DNA of 64,000 nucleotides, taken from positions 22,285-86,284 of the forward strand of contig CAZBCG010000011.1 of NCBI GenBank assembly GCA_964490705.1, read 5' to 3'. The notes beneath the pieces were generated by a model. That model was not told the origin of the DNA. It searched no databases and worked only from the letters and a program-made list of their open reading frames with translations. Below are positions 51,947 to 60,454 of this stretch, in pieces; positions within the stretch are counted from its first letter, which is position 1, and each line of letters opens with the position of its first letter. The position numbers and the translations under genes were made by a program. The stretch comes from Fodinibius sp964490705. Lineage in GTDB: Bacteria; Bacteroidota; Rhodothermia; Balneolales; Balneolaceae.

Positions 51947-52630
51947 ATGTATCCTGACAATCGAAGTACAGCCTCACTTTCCCAAATGGACTACCTGGAC
52001 GTGAAAAATCTGGCCCAGACGGGAGAAGGAACCTATCTCGAGTTCAAGCGCACCATTCCATCCGCATACAAAATAGCGCGCGAAATTGCCGCTTTTGCCA
52101 ATACCAAAGGGGGTACGCTGCTTGTTGGCGTGGATGATGACAAATCGCTCGTGGGCGTTTTGGGATACCAGGAAGAGGAATTTTTACTGAAGAAAGCTGC
52201 CCGGGAATTATGTCACCCTACGGTTGATATTGTGATTGAGGTCGTGCACTTTGGGGAACGTGATCTGCTGGTGATTAAAGTACCCGAATCATCCCAAAAA
52301 CCGGTGTTTGTGAAAGGTGAAACCGAAGACACCGTGTTTATGCGGGAGAAAGATCAGAACAAGGTGGCCAGCAAAGAGCTTATTGAAGTTATTGAGAAGC
52401 GAAATTCTGATGAAGGGGTAACCTTTGAGTACGGCCCGGATGAGCAGAAACTATTTCGCTATCTGAATGAGTACGGCGAAATTACTGTTGATAAATTTGC
52501 CCAGTTGGTGGATGTGCCCAGGGCAAAGGCGTCGGGCACGCTCGTGAATCTCGTGAGTGCCGATATTCTGAACTTGTTTCGCAAAGATAACGTCGATTAT
52601 TTTACATACTCACAAAAGTGTGAAACCTAA
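51947..52630 (+). CDS. AlbA_2 (Schlafen-type) domain protein with winged helix
   Basis: A 227-residue protein. GGAG eight bases upstream favours ATG 51947 over the GTG at 51941. The first 130 residues are an AlbA_2 domain: TYLEFKRTIPSAYKIAREIA followed by AFANTKGGTLLVGVDDD and LVIKVPESSQKPV. The C-terminal part (about 165-225) is a helix-turn-helix or winged helix (EITVDKFAQLVDVPRAKASG). Such proteins bind nucleic acid and are often regulators; the ATPase-like annotation of the family is not supported by a P loop here. Confidence 0.88.
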   Translation: MYPDNRSTASLSQMDYLDVKNLAQTGEGTYLEFKRTIPSAYKIAREIAAFANTKGGTLLVGVDDDKSLVGVLGYQEEEFLLKKAARELCHPTVDIVIEVVHFGERDLLVIKVPESSQKPVFVKGETEDTVFMREKDQNKVASKELIEVIEKRNSDEGVTFEYGPDEQKLFRYLNEYGEITVDKFAQLVDVPRAKASGTLVNLVSADILNLFRKDNVDYFTYSQKCET

Positions 52631-52650
52631 TTTTAAAACAAACGATTGCA

Positions 52651-53112
52651 ATGCCTGCAGAAACGGAAGAGAATTTAGATGATGTAATTGCGGATCTTGT
52701 TGATGAAGAGGAGGATTCCGCCGATCAGAATGGGGAATCTCCGCTGGAGCAGATGCAGGCTCCCGATGATGTGGAGTTTTCAGGACCTCCGGTATCACTT
52801 ACCGATCGGGCGGCAGAACAGATTCGGAAAATCCGGTCTGAGGAATCGCTCGACGGAGATCTGTTGCTGCGCGTTGCAGTCGAAGGCGGCGGTTGTTCGG
52901 GATTGAGCTATAAGCTCGGCTTTGATCACAAAACGGATGAGGATGAAGTGCTCGTGAGCCGGGGCATTGAAATTATCGTTGATTCTAAACATATGATGTA
53001 TCTGAAAGGTATTTCGATTGATTATCCCGATGGACTCGATGCCCGCGGCTTTACGTTCGATAACCCCAATGCCAGCGAAACCTGCGGCTGCGGATCGTCG
53101 TTTGCAACGTAG
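52651..53112 (+). CDS. HesB/IscA/ErpA-family iron-sulfur carrier with acidic N-terminal extension
   Basis: A 153-residue protein. The A-type carrier domain starts near residue 50 (VSLTDRAAEQIRKIRSEESL) and has the three cluster cysteines: GGGCSGLSYKLGFD and the final SETCGCGSSFAT. The first 45 residues are an unusual acidic extension (DDVIADLVDEEEDSADQNGE) that is not part of the family core. A-type carriers deliver Fe-S clusters to apo-enzymes such as lipoyl synthase, which is encoded 3 kb upstream. The gene is 20 bp after the AlbA_2 gene, so they may be cotranscribed. Confidence 0.93.
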   Translation: MPAETEENLDDVIADLVDEEEDSADQNGESPLEQMQAPDDVEFSGPPVSLTDRAAEQIRKIRSEESLDGDLLLRVAVEGGGCSGLSYKLGFDHKTDEDEVLVSRGIEIIVDSKHMMYLKGISIDYPDGLDARGFTFDNPNASETCGCGSSFAT

Positions 53113-53132
53113 ATGAAATGAATTTTACCTCT

Positions 53133-53168
53133 AAACCTGACAGGTTTTCAAGACCTGTCAGGTTTTTT
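53133..53168 (+). terminator. AAACCTGACAGGTTT repeat acting as terminator
   Basis: AAACCTGACAGGTTTT (53133-53148) and ACCTGTCAGGTTTTTT (53153-53168) are inverted complements around CAAG and end in a T run. This is a widespread Bacteroidota repeat type. Confidence 0.75.
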
Positions 53169-53370
53169 ATTTGTGGGATTTACTGCAATAAATCCCTGCT
53201 GTTTTTGTCCCGTCCATACTTCTCCACGATTCCCAATACCGAATCAGCAGACGATTCTTTGATATGAGGTTGGCTGAGGTTGCAGTCATTCCTTTTTATT
53301 GTTAGAATCCTTTGGGATATAATAAGTGTTTTTCAAACATTTAATTTTGACGATAAGAAATTCTGATTTT

Positions 53371-54963
53371 ATGAAACAGGTATTTTGGGGATTCATATTC
53401 AGTGTAATCTATTTCCTGGTGGCTGGGAGTAATGTATTCGCACAGGGGGAGCAGGCAGATGGGATGTCGGGTAGTCGTTATACGTCAATGACGTTTGATG
53501 GCGCTTGGTGCTGGTTTTCCGATCCGCGTGCTATCTACCATGAGGGCGATCACCAGCGTACGTATGCTACCTGGATCAACAGCTATGGGGATATAGAGGT
53601 TGGCTACTACGATCATTCAACTGGGAACATTAGTACAGCGGTGATTGAAGACAATTTTCAGGCTGATGATCATAACAATCCCTCCCTTGTAATTGATAGT
53701 GATGGACGACTGATGATATTCTATTCTGAACACGCCACCGAAAAGCCGATCTATATGCGTAAGTCTGTACATCCAGAAGATATTACAGGCTGGGAAGATC
53801 GGCGTTCACTGGATCTTAATGATGCAGAAAAATACCAGAGTTATAGTGACACCTATACCTATACGAATCCTCAATACCTGGCGCAGGAAGACAAGCTGTT
53901 CATGTTTTGGAGAGGCAGTGATTTTAAGCCAAACTATGCTGTTTCTCAAGATGGTGGTAAAACGTGGTCGGATGGAAGAATCTTAATTCTGCCCGACCGT
54001 AAGTATCGCGATCGAAGGTCGTATTTGAAAGTCTCTTCTAACGGCGAAGATCGTATCCATCTTGCTTTTACCGACGGCCATCCGCGGCGCGAGCCCACTA
54101 ACAGTATTTATTATATGTATTACCAAGGTGGTGCGTTTTATAAGGCTGATGGGACCAAGATCAAAGAAATTGGTGACGAGCCCGTAAGTCCGGGCGAAAC
54201 AAGCAGAGTATATAATGCTGCACCCAGTAAAGAACGTGCATGGATTTGGGATGTTACGGGCGATGAAGATGGCAATCCTGTGCTGGTGTATGCCAAATTT
54301 CCAGATAATAAAACCCATATTTACAGTTATGCTCGCTGGGATGGGAGCAACTGGCAAAACTATGAAATGATTGATTCCGGTCCCTGGTTCCCTGAGACAC
54401 CTGAAGGCCAGGATGAGCCCGAACCTAATTATTCCGGCGGTGTGGTCATGGATCACGAAAACCCTAATACCGTATATCTTTCCAGACAAAAGCAGGGCGT
54501 TTTTGAAATTGAACAATGGAGCACATCCACAGGCGGTGAATCGTGGGATCATAAAGTGGTAACCCAGAATTCTGAGCAAGATAATGTGCGTCCTTTTGCC
54601 GTGCGTAATGCCGAAGAAGGGAATCCGCTGCAGTTTTTGTGGATGAAGAATACCCGCTACATCCATTACACCGATTACCTAAGTTCTATCCAGATGAGTA
54701 CGGCTCCAAAGTCGGAGGAAAGTCCGCTGGATGCCACAGCCGTCAAGACCCTCATGACCCGCGTGGCAGATTGGCAGCTGGAAAACCCAATTGATCATAA
54801 TAAACTGAACTGGCATTACGGTGCTTTTTATGCTGGGGTTTGGAGTTTGTATGAGACAACGGGTGCCAATCGGTATAAGAATAAAATCCGTAATGTAGGG
54901 CAGGTGCATGATTGGCAACTAATGCCCGACATCTATCATGCCGATCGTATAACGGTGGCATAA
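53371..54963 (+). CDS. BNR_4-type beta-propeller (ulvan lyase-like) with start of a GH105 domain, truncated by a stop
   Basis: ATG 53371 gives a secreted protein (signal MKQVFWGFIFSVIYFLVAGS and FAQ). The frame runs 530 residues. The first about 430 form a BNR_4 propeller: WCWFSDPRAIYHEGDHQRTY, DDHNNPSLVIDSDGRLMIFY, MFWRGSDFKPNYAVSQDGGK, GGVVMDHENPNTVYLSRQK. This domain is shared with polysaccharide lyase families 24/25 that cut ulvan, but the exact family cannot be proved by eye. From about residue 455 a GH105 hydrolase begins (VADWQLENPIDHNKLNWHYG) and stops after HADRITVA at TAA 54961-54963. The rest continues in the same frame after the stop. Confidence 0.82.
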   Translation: MKQVFWGFIFSVIYFLVAGSNVFAQGEQADGMSGSRYTSMTFDGAWCWFSDPRAIYHEGDHQRTYATWINSYGDIEVGYYDHSTGNISTAVIEDNFQADDHNNPSLVIDSDGRLMIFYSEHATEKPIYMRKSVHPEDITGWEDRRSLDLNDAEKYQSYSDTYTYTNPQYLAQEDKLFMFWRGSDFKPNYAVSQDGGKTWSDGRILILPDRKYRDRRSYLKVSSNGEDRIHLAFTDGHPRREPTNSIYYMYYQGGAFYKADGTKIKEIGDEPVSPGETSRVYNAAPSKERAWIWDVTGDEDGNPVLVYAKFPDNKTHIYSYARWDGSNWQNYEMIDSGPWFPETPEGQDEPEPNYSGGVVMDHENPNTVYLSRQKQGVFEIEQWSTSTGGESWDHKVVTQNSEQDNVRPFAVRNAEEGNPLQFLWMKNTRYIHYTDYLSSIQMSTAPKSEESPLDATAVKTLMTRVADWQLENPIDHNKLNWHYGAFYAGVWSLYETTGANRYKNKIRNVGQVHDWQLMPDIYHADRITVA

Positions 54964-54969
54964 TCATAC

Positions 54970-55758
54970 ATGGATCTGTACCTGGAAAGCCAAAACGAAG
55001 AGATTATAGAAAACATGCGCTGGGTGGCAGATATGCATGTGTACCGCACGGCCCCAATCGACGTAACGCACGAAGATAATCCCTATTGGGGCGAATGGTG
55101 GACATGGTGCGATGCGCTATTTATGGCGCCTCCGTTCTTTGCGCGGATGTATGAGGCCACTGAAAACGAGCGTTATCTTGAGTATATGAACAAACACTGG
55201 TGGAAAGTGTCTGACTATCTCTATGATAAAGAAGAGCATCTTTACTACCGCGATGATCGCTTTTTCGATGCCAAGACCAAGAATGGAAAGAAAGTATTCT
55301 GGTCACGCGGTAATGGCTGGGTGCTGGGCGGCCTGGCACGTGTATTAGAGCACATGCCCGCTGATTTTGAACATCGTGATAAGTTTGTAACTCAGTTTAA
55401 AGAGATGTCAGCCAAGATTGCGTCATTACAGGGAGAGGATGGACTGTGGCGTTCAAGCTTGTTGGATTACGATGAATTTCCTGTTGGTGAATCGAGCGGA
55501 TCGGCCTTTTTTACCTATGCTCTTGCCTGGGGGATCAACCAGGGAATTCTTCCGGCAAAAGAATACAGGCCCGTAGTAGTGAAGGGCTGGAAAGCATTGA
55601 CAAATAATGTAACAGCTGCCGGCAAACTTGGATATGTGCAACAAGTCGGAGATTCCCCGAAATCAATTACTGCCGACCAGTATGAGGTATATGGCGCAGG
55701 AGCGTACCTGCTGGCAGGCAGCGAGCTATTTAAACTGTTGAAATCTGAGGTGAAGTAA
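54970..55758 (+). pseudogene. GH88/GH105 unsaturated uronyl hydrolase, C-terminal part severed by an in-frame stop
   Basis: 262 residues in the same frame as the preceding one, separated only by TAA TCA TAC. Read through, the joint is HADRITVA-stop-SYMDLYLESQN, and a CAA (Gln) in place of TAA would restore the expected VGQ-type motif. This part has WCDALFMAPPFFARMYEATE with the catalytic Asp, SRGNGWVLGGLARVLEHMP, SGSAFFTYALAWGINQGIL and YEVYGAGAYLLAGSELFKLL, all of the GH105 (alpha/alpha) barrel. These enzymes remove the unsaturated uronic acid left by a lyase. Alone, this piece lacks the N-terminal helices and the HAD Asp, so it is unlikely to work. An ATG at 54970 exists but without signal peptide. 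Confidence 0.85.
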
Positions 55759-55807
55759 CCTAGTAGTTTTTTATTATTTGCAGGCAGGAATTTATGGCAA
55801 CAAATTC

Positions 55808-56950
55808 CTACCGTTTTTGCCGTCTTCCGAATTTCCCCATAATCGAAAGCACTGAGTCAACCGGCAATTCTTCAATAGTATGTCCATCTCTGCCCGTCAT
55901 CGTTTGAGCATGAAACAGTGAGTTGATAATCGCTTCTTCCGTCGCTTCATTTACGGCCATAAACAGTGGTGACATCGCATTATTCCGCAACACCTTTTTC
56001 TGCTGAAAAGCACTTTTGGATCGATAGGGAATGCGAAGTGATTTGGCCGTGGAAAAAGCGATTACGTAATCACCGCTGCCGTTGGAAGCAATACCGCCTG
56101 TTTTTGCCAATCCCAGCATGGCCCGTTTGGCCAGTCGCTTTAAGTTTCGGGAATCGACCGGCGCATCCGTAGCGACGATAATCATGCATGATCCATCCGG
56201 TGATTCATTGAGCCGGTCGCTTAGGTAGTATTTGTTGAGGTCTTTCCCGACGGGCACACCCGCAATTTGCAGTACGCCGCCAAAATTAGACTGCACCAGC
56301 ACGCCAACGGTATAGCCGCCCAGGTTGTCGGGCAGTTTTCGCGAAGCAGTACCGATTCCGCCTTTAAATCCGAACGCAATAGTGCCCGTTCCCGCTCCTA
56401 CATTGCCCTGTTCAACGGGACCCGATTTCGCATTCTCTATGGCAGTCAATACATCCTGCTTGGATACATGCCGACCGCGAATGTCATTGAGATAGCCGTC
56501 GTTGGTTTCGCCTACTACCGGATTTACCGAGTGGACATCCGCATTTTCTTCAAATTGGAAGGTGTAGTCGATAAGGGCATCGGCGGCAGTGGGGACGCTC
56601 AGCGTATTGGTCAAGATAATCGGCGTTTCCAGGTTGCCGAGCTCTTCGATTTGTGTGGACCCGGCCAGCTTGCCGAATCCATTGCCCACATACACGGCAG
56701 CGGGTACTTTTTGCTGAAAAATATTACCGCCGTGTGGTTTAATGGCCGTTACGCCCGTACGAATATTGTCACCTTCGATGATGGTTTGATGTCCGACCTG
56801 TACGCTCTCAACATCGGTGATGGCATTGAGGTTACCGGGAGCCATAACACCAATCTCAATACCGTACTGACGGGGGTTTTTGTCTTGGGCGGTTGCAGAA
56901 ATGGAGGCAAAGAGGAAAATCAGAAATCCCAGAAGTTGTAGGCGTTGCAT
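55808..56950 (-). CDS. P1-family (DmpA-like) aminopeptidase, secreted
   Basis: A 380-residue S58 peptidase with signal peptide (MQRLQLLGFLIFLFASISAT). Ntn-type fold as in DmpA and BapA: GVTAIKPHGGNIFQQKVPAA, GNGFGKLAGSTQIEELG, NPVVGETNDGYLNDIRGR, GNVGAGTGTIAFGFKGGIGT, and the autocleavage/nucleophile Ser292 in SNGSGDYVIAFSTAK. These enzymes remove small N-terminal residues, some acting on beta-peptides or D-amino acids. Length is right. It converges on the lyase/GH105 gene. Substrate is unknown. Confidence 0.92.
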   Translation of the reverse strand: MQRLQLLGFLIFLFASISATAQDKNPRQYGIEIGVMAPGNLNAITDVESVQVGHQTIIEGDNIRTGVTAIKPHGGNIFQQKVPAAVYVGNGFGKLAGSTQIEELGNLETPIILTNTLSVPTAADALIDYTFQFEENADVHSVNPVVGETNDGYLNDIRGRHVSKQDVLTAIENAKSGPVEQGNVGAGTGTIAFGFKGGIGTASRKLPDNLGGYTVGVLVQSNFGGVLQIAGVPVGKDLNKYYLSDRLNESPDGSCMIIVATDAPVDSRNLKRLAKRAMLGLAKTGGIASNGSGDYVIAFSTAKSLRIPYRSKSAFQQKKVLRNNAMSPLFMAVNEATEEAIINSLFHAQTMTGRDGHTIEELPVDSVLSIMGKFGRRQKR

Positions 56951-57022
56951 AACATTGGTAGCTGTTAATTATATGTTGTTGCGCATAATATAGTAGGGAA
57001 AAGTCAGTAATTCGATTGTTAG

Positions 57023-58036
57023 CTAATTATCAGTTGCCAATGATTCTTTATAGAGCACGTTGCTGCTAGGTATAAAGTTAGAAAACCAGATGCGGTGTGA
57101 GCCGGTAAAGATGTGATTATAACTGCTGACTATATCATCAAAAGTTTTATATAGCTCCTCATGGTTGACCGTTATATTGTTATCGTCAGATACGTTTACA
57201 TAAATAGCTCCATAAGGGAGCTTTTGATGTCCATTCCCCATTGAAAATAGCAAGGTTCCGTTTTCAAGTTTTTGGAGATTTGTAAAAACAGCCGCCATTA
57301 TAAACCCTACATTTCCGCCTCTTTCTTCAGCTTTAATACCAAAATTGCCCGGAATATTAGCAGGTACTGTTTTTATTAATTCCTTGTCTTCAAAGAGGAA
57401 CAGGTATTTACTTCCTTTATAAGTGAGTAGCAGCCGCTCGTTATCTAGCTGGTGACCAAGAAAGTTCATTTGCAAAGTAGCGTGGGCATCAATCTCATTC
57501 AGGGCTAACTCCTTGGGGGTAGCTGTAAGCGAATCTACGGTCTTCATCGTCTCCAAGTTAATTTTGTAGCTGACAGTAATAGGCGAATTATTTTTGATTT
57601 CACTTTCACTTGGAGCAACAAAGGCAAATGCCTGCACGGTCTTGTCAGATGCAGTGCATATGTGATTTACATTGGGGATGGTTGTTTGAGTTTGAGAAAT
57701 TGTATTCCCGGCAGTATCAGTTTTGATTAAGCGTTGAAACTTGGTGTAAAAGATAAACTGTTCTGATTGTTCGTGATATCCGGCTGCCCGAATGCCTTCT
57801 GCTTGACCAAATTCCAGTCCGGCATGAATAAAGCGATGCAATACCGAATCTTTTGTTATGTCGAAAAGCTTGGCCTTATATTTCCCTTTATTCTGTGTGA
57901 TTAACAACTGTTCCTGGCCAACAGAGTGAACCGAAGTTATGTGATCAAAAGGTGTAGATAACTGTTGGGGTTGGGCAGTGCTGGGAATGGTCACACTGAA
58001 TAAAAAAATCAATACGAAAAGAATAGGTGGTTTCAT
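57023..58036 (-). CDS. Secreted hypothetical protein, probable beta-propeller
   Basis: A 337-residue protein with a Sec signal peptide (MKPPILFVLIFLFSVTIPST). The mature part alternates strands with phrases such as QLLITQNKGKYKAKLFDITK, FIFYTKFQRLIKTDTAGNTI, ERLLLTYKGSKYLFLFEDK and GTLLFSMGNGHQKLPYGAIY, which look like six blades of a sensor or ligand-binding propeller similar to BF3164-type proteins. No catalytic motif is visible. It stands alone between a P1 peptidase and an NDH-2 gene, all leftward. Confidence 0.7.
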   Translation of the reverse strand: MKPPILFVLIFLFSVTIPSTAQPQQLSTPFDHITSVHSVGQEQLLITQNKGKYKAKLFDITKDSVLHRFIHAGLEFGQAEGIRAAGYHEQSEQFIFYTKFQRLIKTDTAGNTISQTQTTIPNVNHICTASDKTVQAFAFVAPSESEIKNNSPITVSYKINLETMKTVDSLTATPKELALNEIDAHATLQMNFLGHQLDNERLLLTYKGSKYLFLFEDKELIKTVPANIPGNFGIKAEERGGNVGFIMAAVFTNLQKLENGTLLFSMGNGHQKLPYGAIYVNVSDDNNITVNHEELYKTFDDIVSSYNHIFTGSHRIWFSNFIPSSNVLYKESLATDN

Positions 58037-58118
58037 AAGTCTCCCGTCTATAGCGTCTCAATTATTAAATTGATACTATATTCTCAAAAAATGAGAAGTT
58101 TCTCAAGCAGAGAGACCA

Positions 58119-59390
58119 TTACATTTCTTTTGATGGTTGCTCATCATCCGTAAACCGATCGGTGATCAGTCGCACCCCGCGCTTGAAGGTAAAATAGTGC
58201 CACATCCATTCCACAAACACGCGAAAGCGATTGCGGAAGCCGATCAGGAAAAAGATGTGTACCACCGACCAGAGTATCCAGGCAAAAAAGCCGCTGAATT
58301 TAAACCCTTTGATGTCGGCCACCGCTTTGGCACGGCCGATGGTAGCCATGGTTCCTTTATCAGTATAATAGAAGGCCGATCGTTCTCGTCCATTAATTTC
58401 TTTCTTTATCAGCTTGCCCAAATACGTGCCCTGCTGCATGGCAACGGGAGCAAGGGCGGGAAGCGGGGCACCATCCTGTTCTTTGTGGGCGGCATCGCCA
58501 ATCACAAAAATATTGTTACTGCCGGGGAGGGATAAATCTTCTTCTACGATTACTCTCCCCGAGCGATCTTGTTCGGTATTCAGAGAAGAGAGTAGCGGTG
58601 ATGCGGCAACACCGGCTGCCCAGATGATATTCGGCGTTTCGATAGCGCCTTCGGAAAAGGCAACCGTATTCTCACCGATATCGGTGACGGGCGTATTGGT
58701 GAGCACGCGGACCCCCATCTCTTCCAGGGTTTCCTGCGCACTTTCGGCCAGCGATTCGGGATAGCCGTTTAAGATACGCGGCGCAGCTTCGACCAGAAAG
58801 ATACGCGTTTCATTTTTGCTGAAGGTGCTGTAGTCGCGCATCATGTTGCGCTTGGCAATTTCGCCTATCGCCCCGGCCATCTCAACGCCCGTGGGCCCGC
58901 CGCCGATAATGACATACGTCAGATAAGGCTCGCGGAGTTTGGGATCATCGAGCTGTTCGGCTTTTTCGAGGGACAGCAAAATGCGCTCTCGAATTTGCAG
59001 CGCATCCCCAATGGATTTGAGTCCCGGCGCGTGGTCTTCCCAATCAGTATTTCCGAAATAATTATACTGCGCACCGGGGGCTACAATCAGGTAATCAAAA
59101 GGGATGGTCTTGCCATCATCGAGCTCAACGTACTGCTCATCTTTATTGATATTGGTGACCTTGCCAAGCCGAACTTTCATCCCCTTACGCTGACCGAGAA
59201 TGGCCCGAATAGGAACGGCAATATCACCGGGTGAAAGAGCGGCGGTTGCTACCTGGTATAGCAGCGGCTGAAAAAGATGGTGGTTGTTCTTGTCGATAAG
59301 GGTGACATCAACATTCGCTTTTTTAAGCTGTTTTGCTGCTGAAATACCGCCGAACCCACCACCTATGACGACTACATGCTTGCGGTCCAT
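58119..59390 (-). CDS. Type II NADH dehydrogenase (NDH-2)
   Basis: A 423-residue single-subunit flavoprotein that passes electrons from NADH to quinone without pumping. FAD motif VVVIGGGFGGISAAKQLKKA, the HHLFQPLLYQVATAALSPGD motif of NDH-2, NAD motif YVIIGGGPTGVEMAGAIGEI, the second FAD contact FVIGDAAHKEQDGAPLPALA with APVAMQQG, and a C-terminal membrane anchor segment (FFAWILWSVVHIFFLIGF). Complete. A word-repeat hairpin lies just upstream. Confidence 0.94.
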   Translation of the reverse strand: MDRKHVVVIGGGFGGISAAKQLKKANVDVTLIDKNNHHLFQPLLYQVATAALSPGDIAVPIRAILGQRKGMKVRLGKVTNINKDEQYVELDDGKTIPFDYLIVAPGAQYNYFGNTDWEDHAPGLKSIGDALQIRERILLSLEKAEQLDDPKLREPYLTYVIIGGGPTGVEMAGAIGEIAKRNMMRDYSTFSKNETRIFLVEAAPRILNGYPESLAESAQETLEEMGVRVLTNTPVTDIGENTVAFSEGAIETPNIIWAAGVAASPLLSSLNTEQDRSGRVIVEEDLSLPGSNNIFVIGDAAHKEQDGAPLPALAPVAMQQGTYLGKLIKKEINGRERSAFYYTDKGTMATIGRAKAVADIKGFKFSGFFAWILWSVVHIFFLIGFRNRFRVFVEWMWHYFTFKRGVRLITDRFTDDEQPSKEM

Positions 59391-59391
59391 A

Positions 59392-59462
59392 AACTTGGTT
59401 GAATGTTAAAAGTTGCAGGTTACATGTTGAGACACAAAACCTACAACTTTCAACTCTTTAAT
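59392..59462. repeat. Intergenic hairpin of GTTGAAAGTTG words
   Basis: GTTAAAAGTTGCAGGTT (59405-59421) and AACCTACAACTTTCAAC (59438-59454) are complementary at 15 of 17 positions with a 16-nt loop. It lies between two leftward genes. Confidence 0.75.
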
Positions 59463-60363
59463 TCATTTTAGCTTTGGTTCCCATCAACAGATTGTTGATT
59501 TCTTCTTGTGTGATATTGTACTGCTCATTGCAGAAATGGCACACGAGTTCTTGTCCCTCGTTGCTGATCTCCTTCAGATCTTCGTAGCCGAGCATCTTCA
59601 GCGCTTTGATAAATCGCTTGCGCGTGCAGCGACAAAAGAAATCCACCGGCTGGCGATCGAGTTCTTTTACTTCAATGGGATCCATCGCCTTTTGCATGAT
59701 GTCATCCACATAATTGCCGTTGCGCAGCATATCGCTGATGGAATCGAACTGCAGCATTTTTTCCTGGAGCTGCTCAATAGCACCTTCGGGCGCATCGGGC
59801 ATCCGCTGGATCATCAGTCCGCCCGCTTCGGTAACGTCTCCGTTTTCGTCGATGCCTATATCTAAAAGCACGGCCGAGGGAATTTGCTCCGACTGCACCA
59901 TATAATAGGCCAGATCATCGGTGATGTTTCCTTTTACCAGTTCAATGGTGCTGGTGCGGGGCTCGGCTTCGTTGTAGAGCGTTTTGCTGAAGCTCATGAC
60001 GCCCACGCCCAGTCCGTCACCGATGCTTACATCGCCACTTGTGTAATCGAGCTCGACCTGTGGATTTTGGACATAGCCGCGAATTTCGCCCACGCGATTG
60101 GCTTCGGCAACGAGTAGGCCTATGGGTCCTTTGCCCTCAACTCGCATTTTGATGCGCTCTTCTCCTTTTAGTTCCGATGCCATCAGCATCGTGCCCGTGA
60201 GGGCGCGTCCCAATAATACGGTATTGAGTAGCGAGAGGTTGTGCTTTTCTTTGGCCGCTTTAACGACATCCGTTGTTTTGACGACCGAAATTTTGAGGTT
60301 TCCGTCTTTGCTAATGCCTTTTATGAGGCGATCCTTCGTAATAAAATCTTCTTTCGAAATCAT
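59458..60363 (-). CDS. hslO: Hsp33-family redox-regulated chaperone
   Basis: A 301-residue chaperone from ATG 60363 (MISKEDFITKDRLIKGISKD); the frame stays open a further 39 bp upstream, but that part lies in the promoter. Core domain motifs: LLNTVLLGRALTGTMLMAS, GKGPIGLLVAEANRVGEIRG, SKTLYNEAEPRTSTIELVKG. The redox zinc centre is complete: FFCRCTRKRF (CXC) and VCHFCNEQY (CXXC). Oxidation releases zinc and activates the holdase. Neighbour upstream is leucine dehydrogenase, with a terminator between them. Confidence 0.95.
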   Translation of the reverse strand: MISKEDFITKDRLIKGISKDGNLKISVVKTTDVVKAAKEKHNLSLLNTVLLGRALTGTMLMASELKGEERIKMRVEGKGPIGLLVAEANRVGEIRGYVQNPQVELDYTSGDVSIGDGLGVGVMSFSKTLYNEAEPRTSTIELVKGNITDDLAYYMVQSEQIPSAVLLDIGIDENGDVTEAGGLMIQRMPDAPEGAIEQLQEKMLQFDSISDMLRNGNYVDDIMQKAMDPIEVKELDRQPVDFFCRCTRKRFIKALKMLGYEDLKEISNEGQELVCHFCNEQYNITQEEINNLLMGTKAKMN

Positions 60364-60400
60364 AGAGATAATTATTTGACTTTCAATAGGTATGTGCAAC

Positions 60401-60430
60401 AAAAAAGGCGGCCCAAAAATTTGAGCCGCC
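60401..60430 (-). terminator. Intrinsic terminator of the leucine dehydrogenase gene
   Basis: On the minus strand GGCGGC (60430-60425) pairs with GCCGCC (60412-60407) and is followed by TTTTTT. It ends the upstream leftward gene. Confidence 0.85.
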
Positions 60431-60454
60431 GGAAAAAATATTCACTAAGTAATC

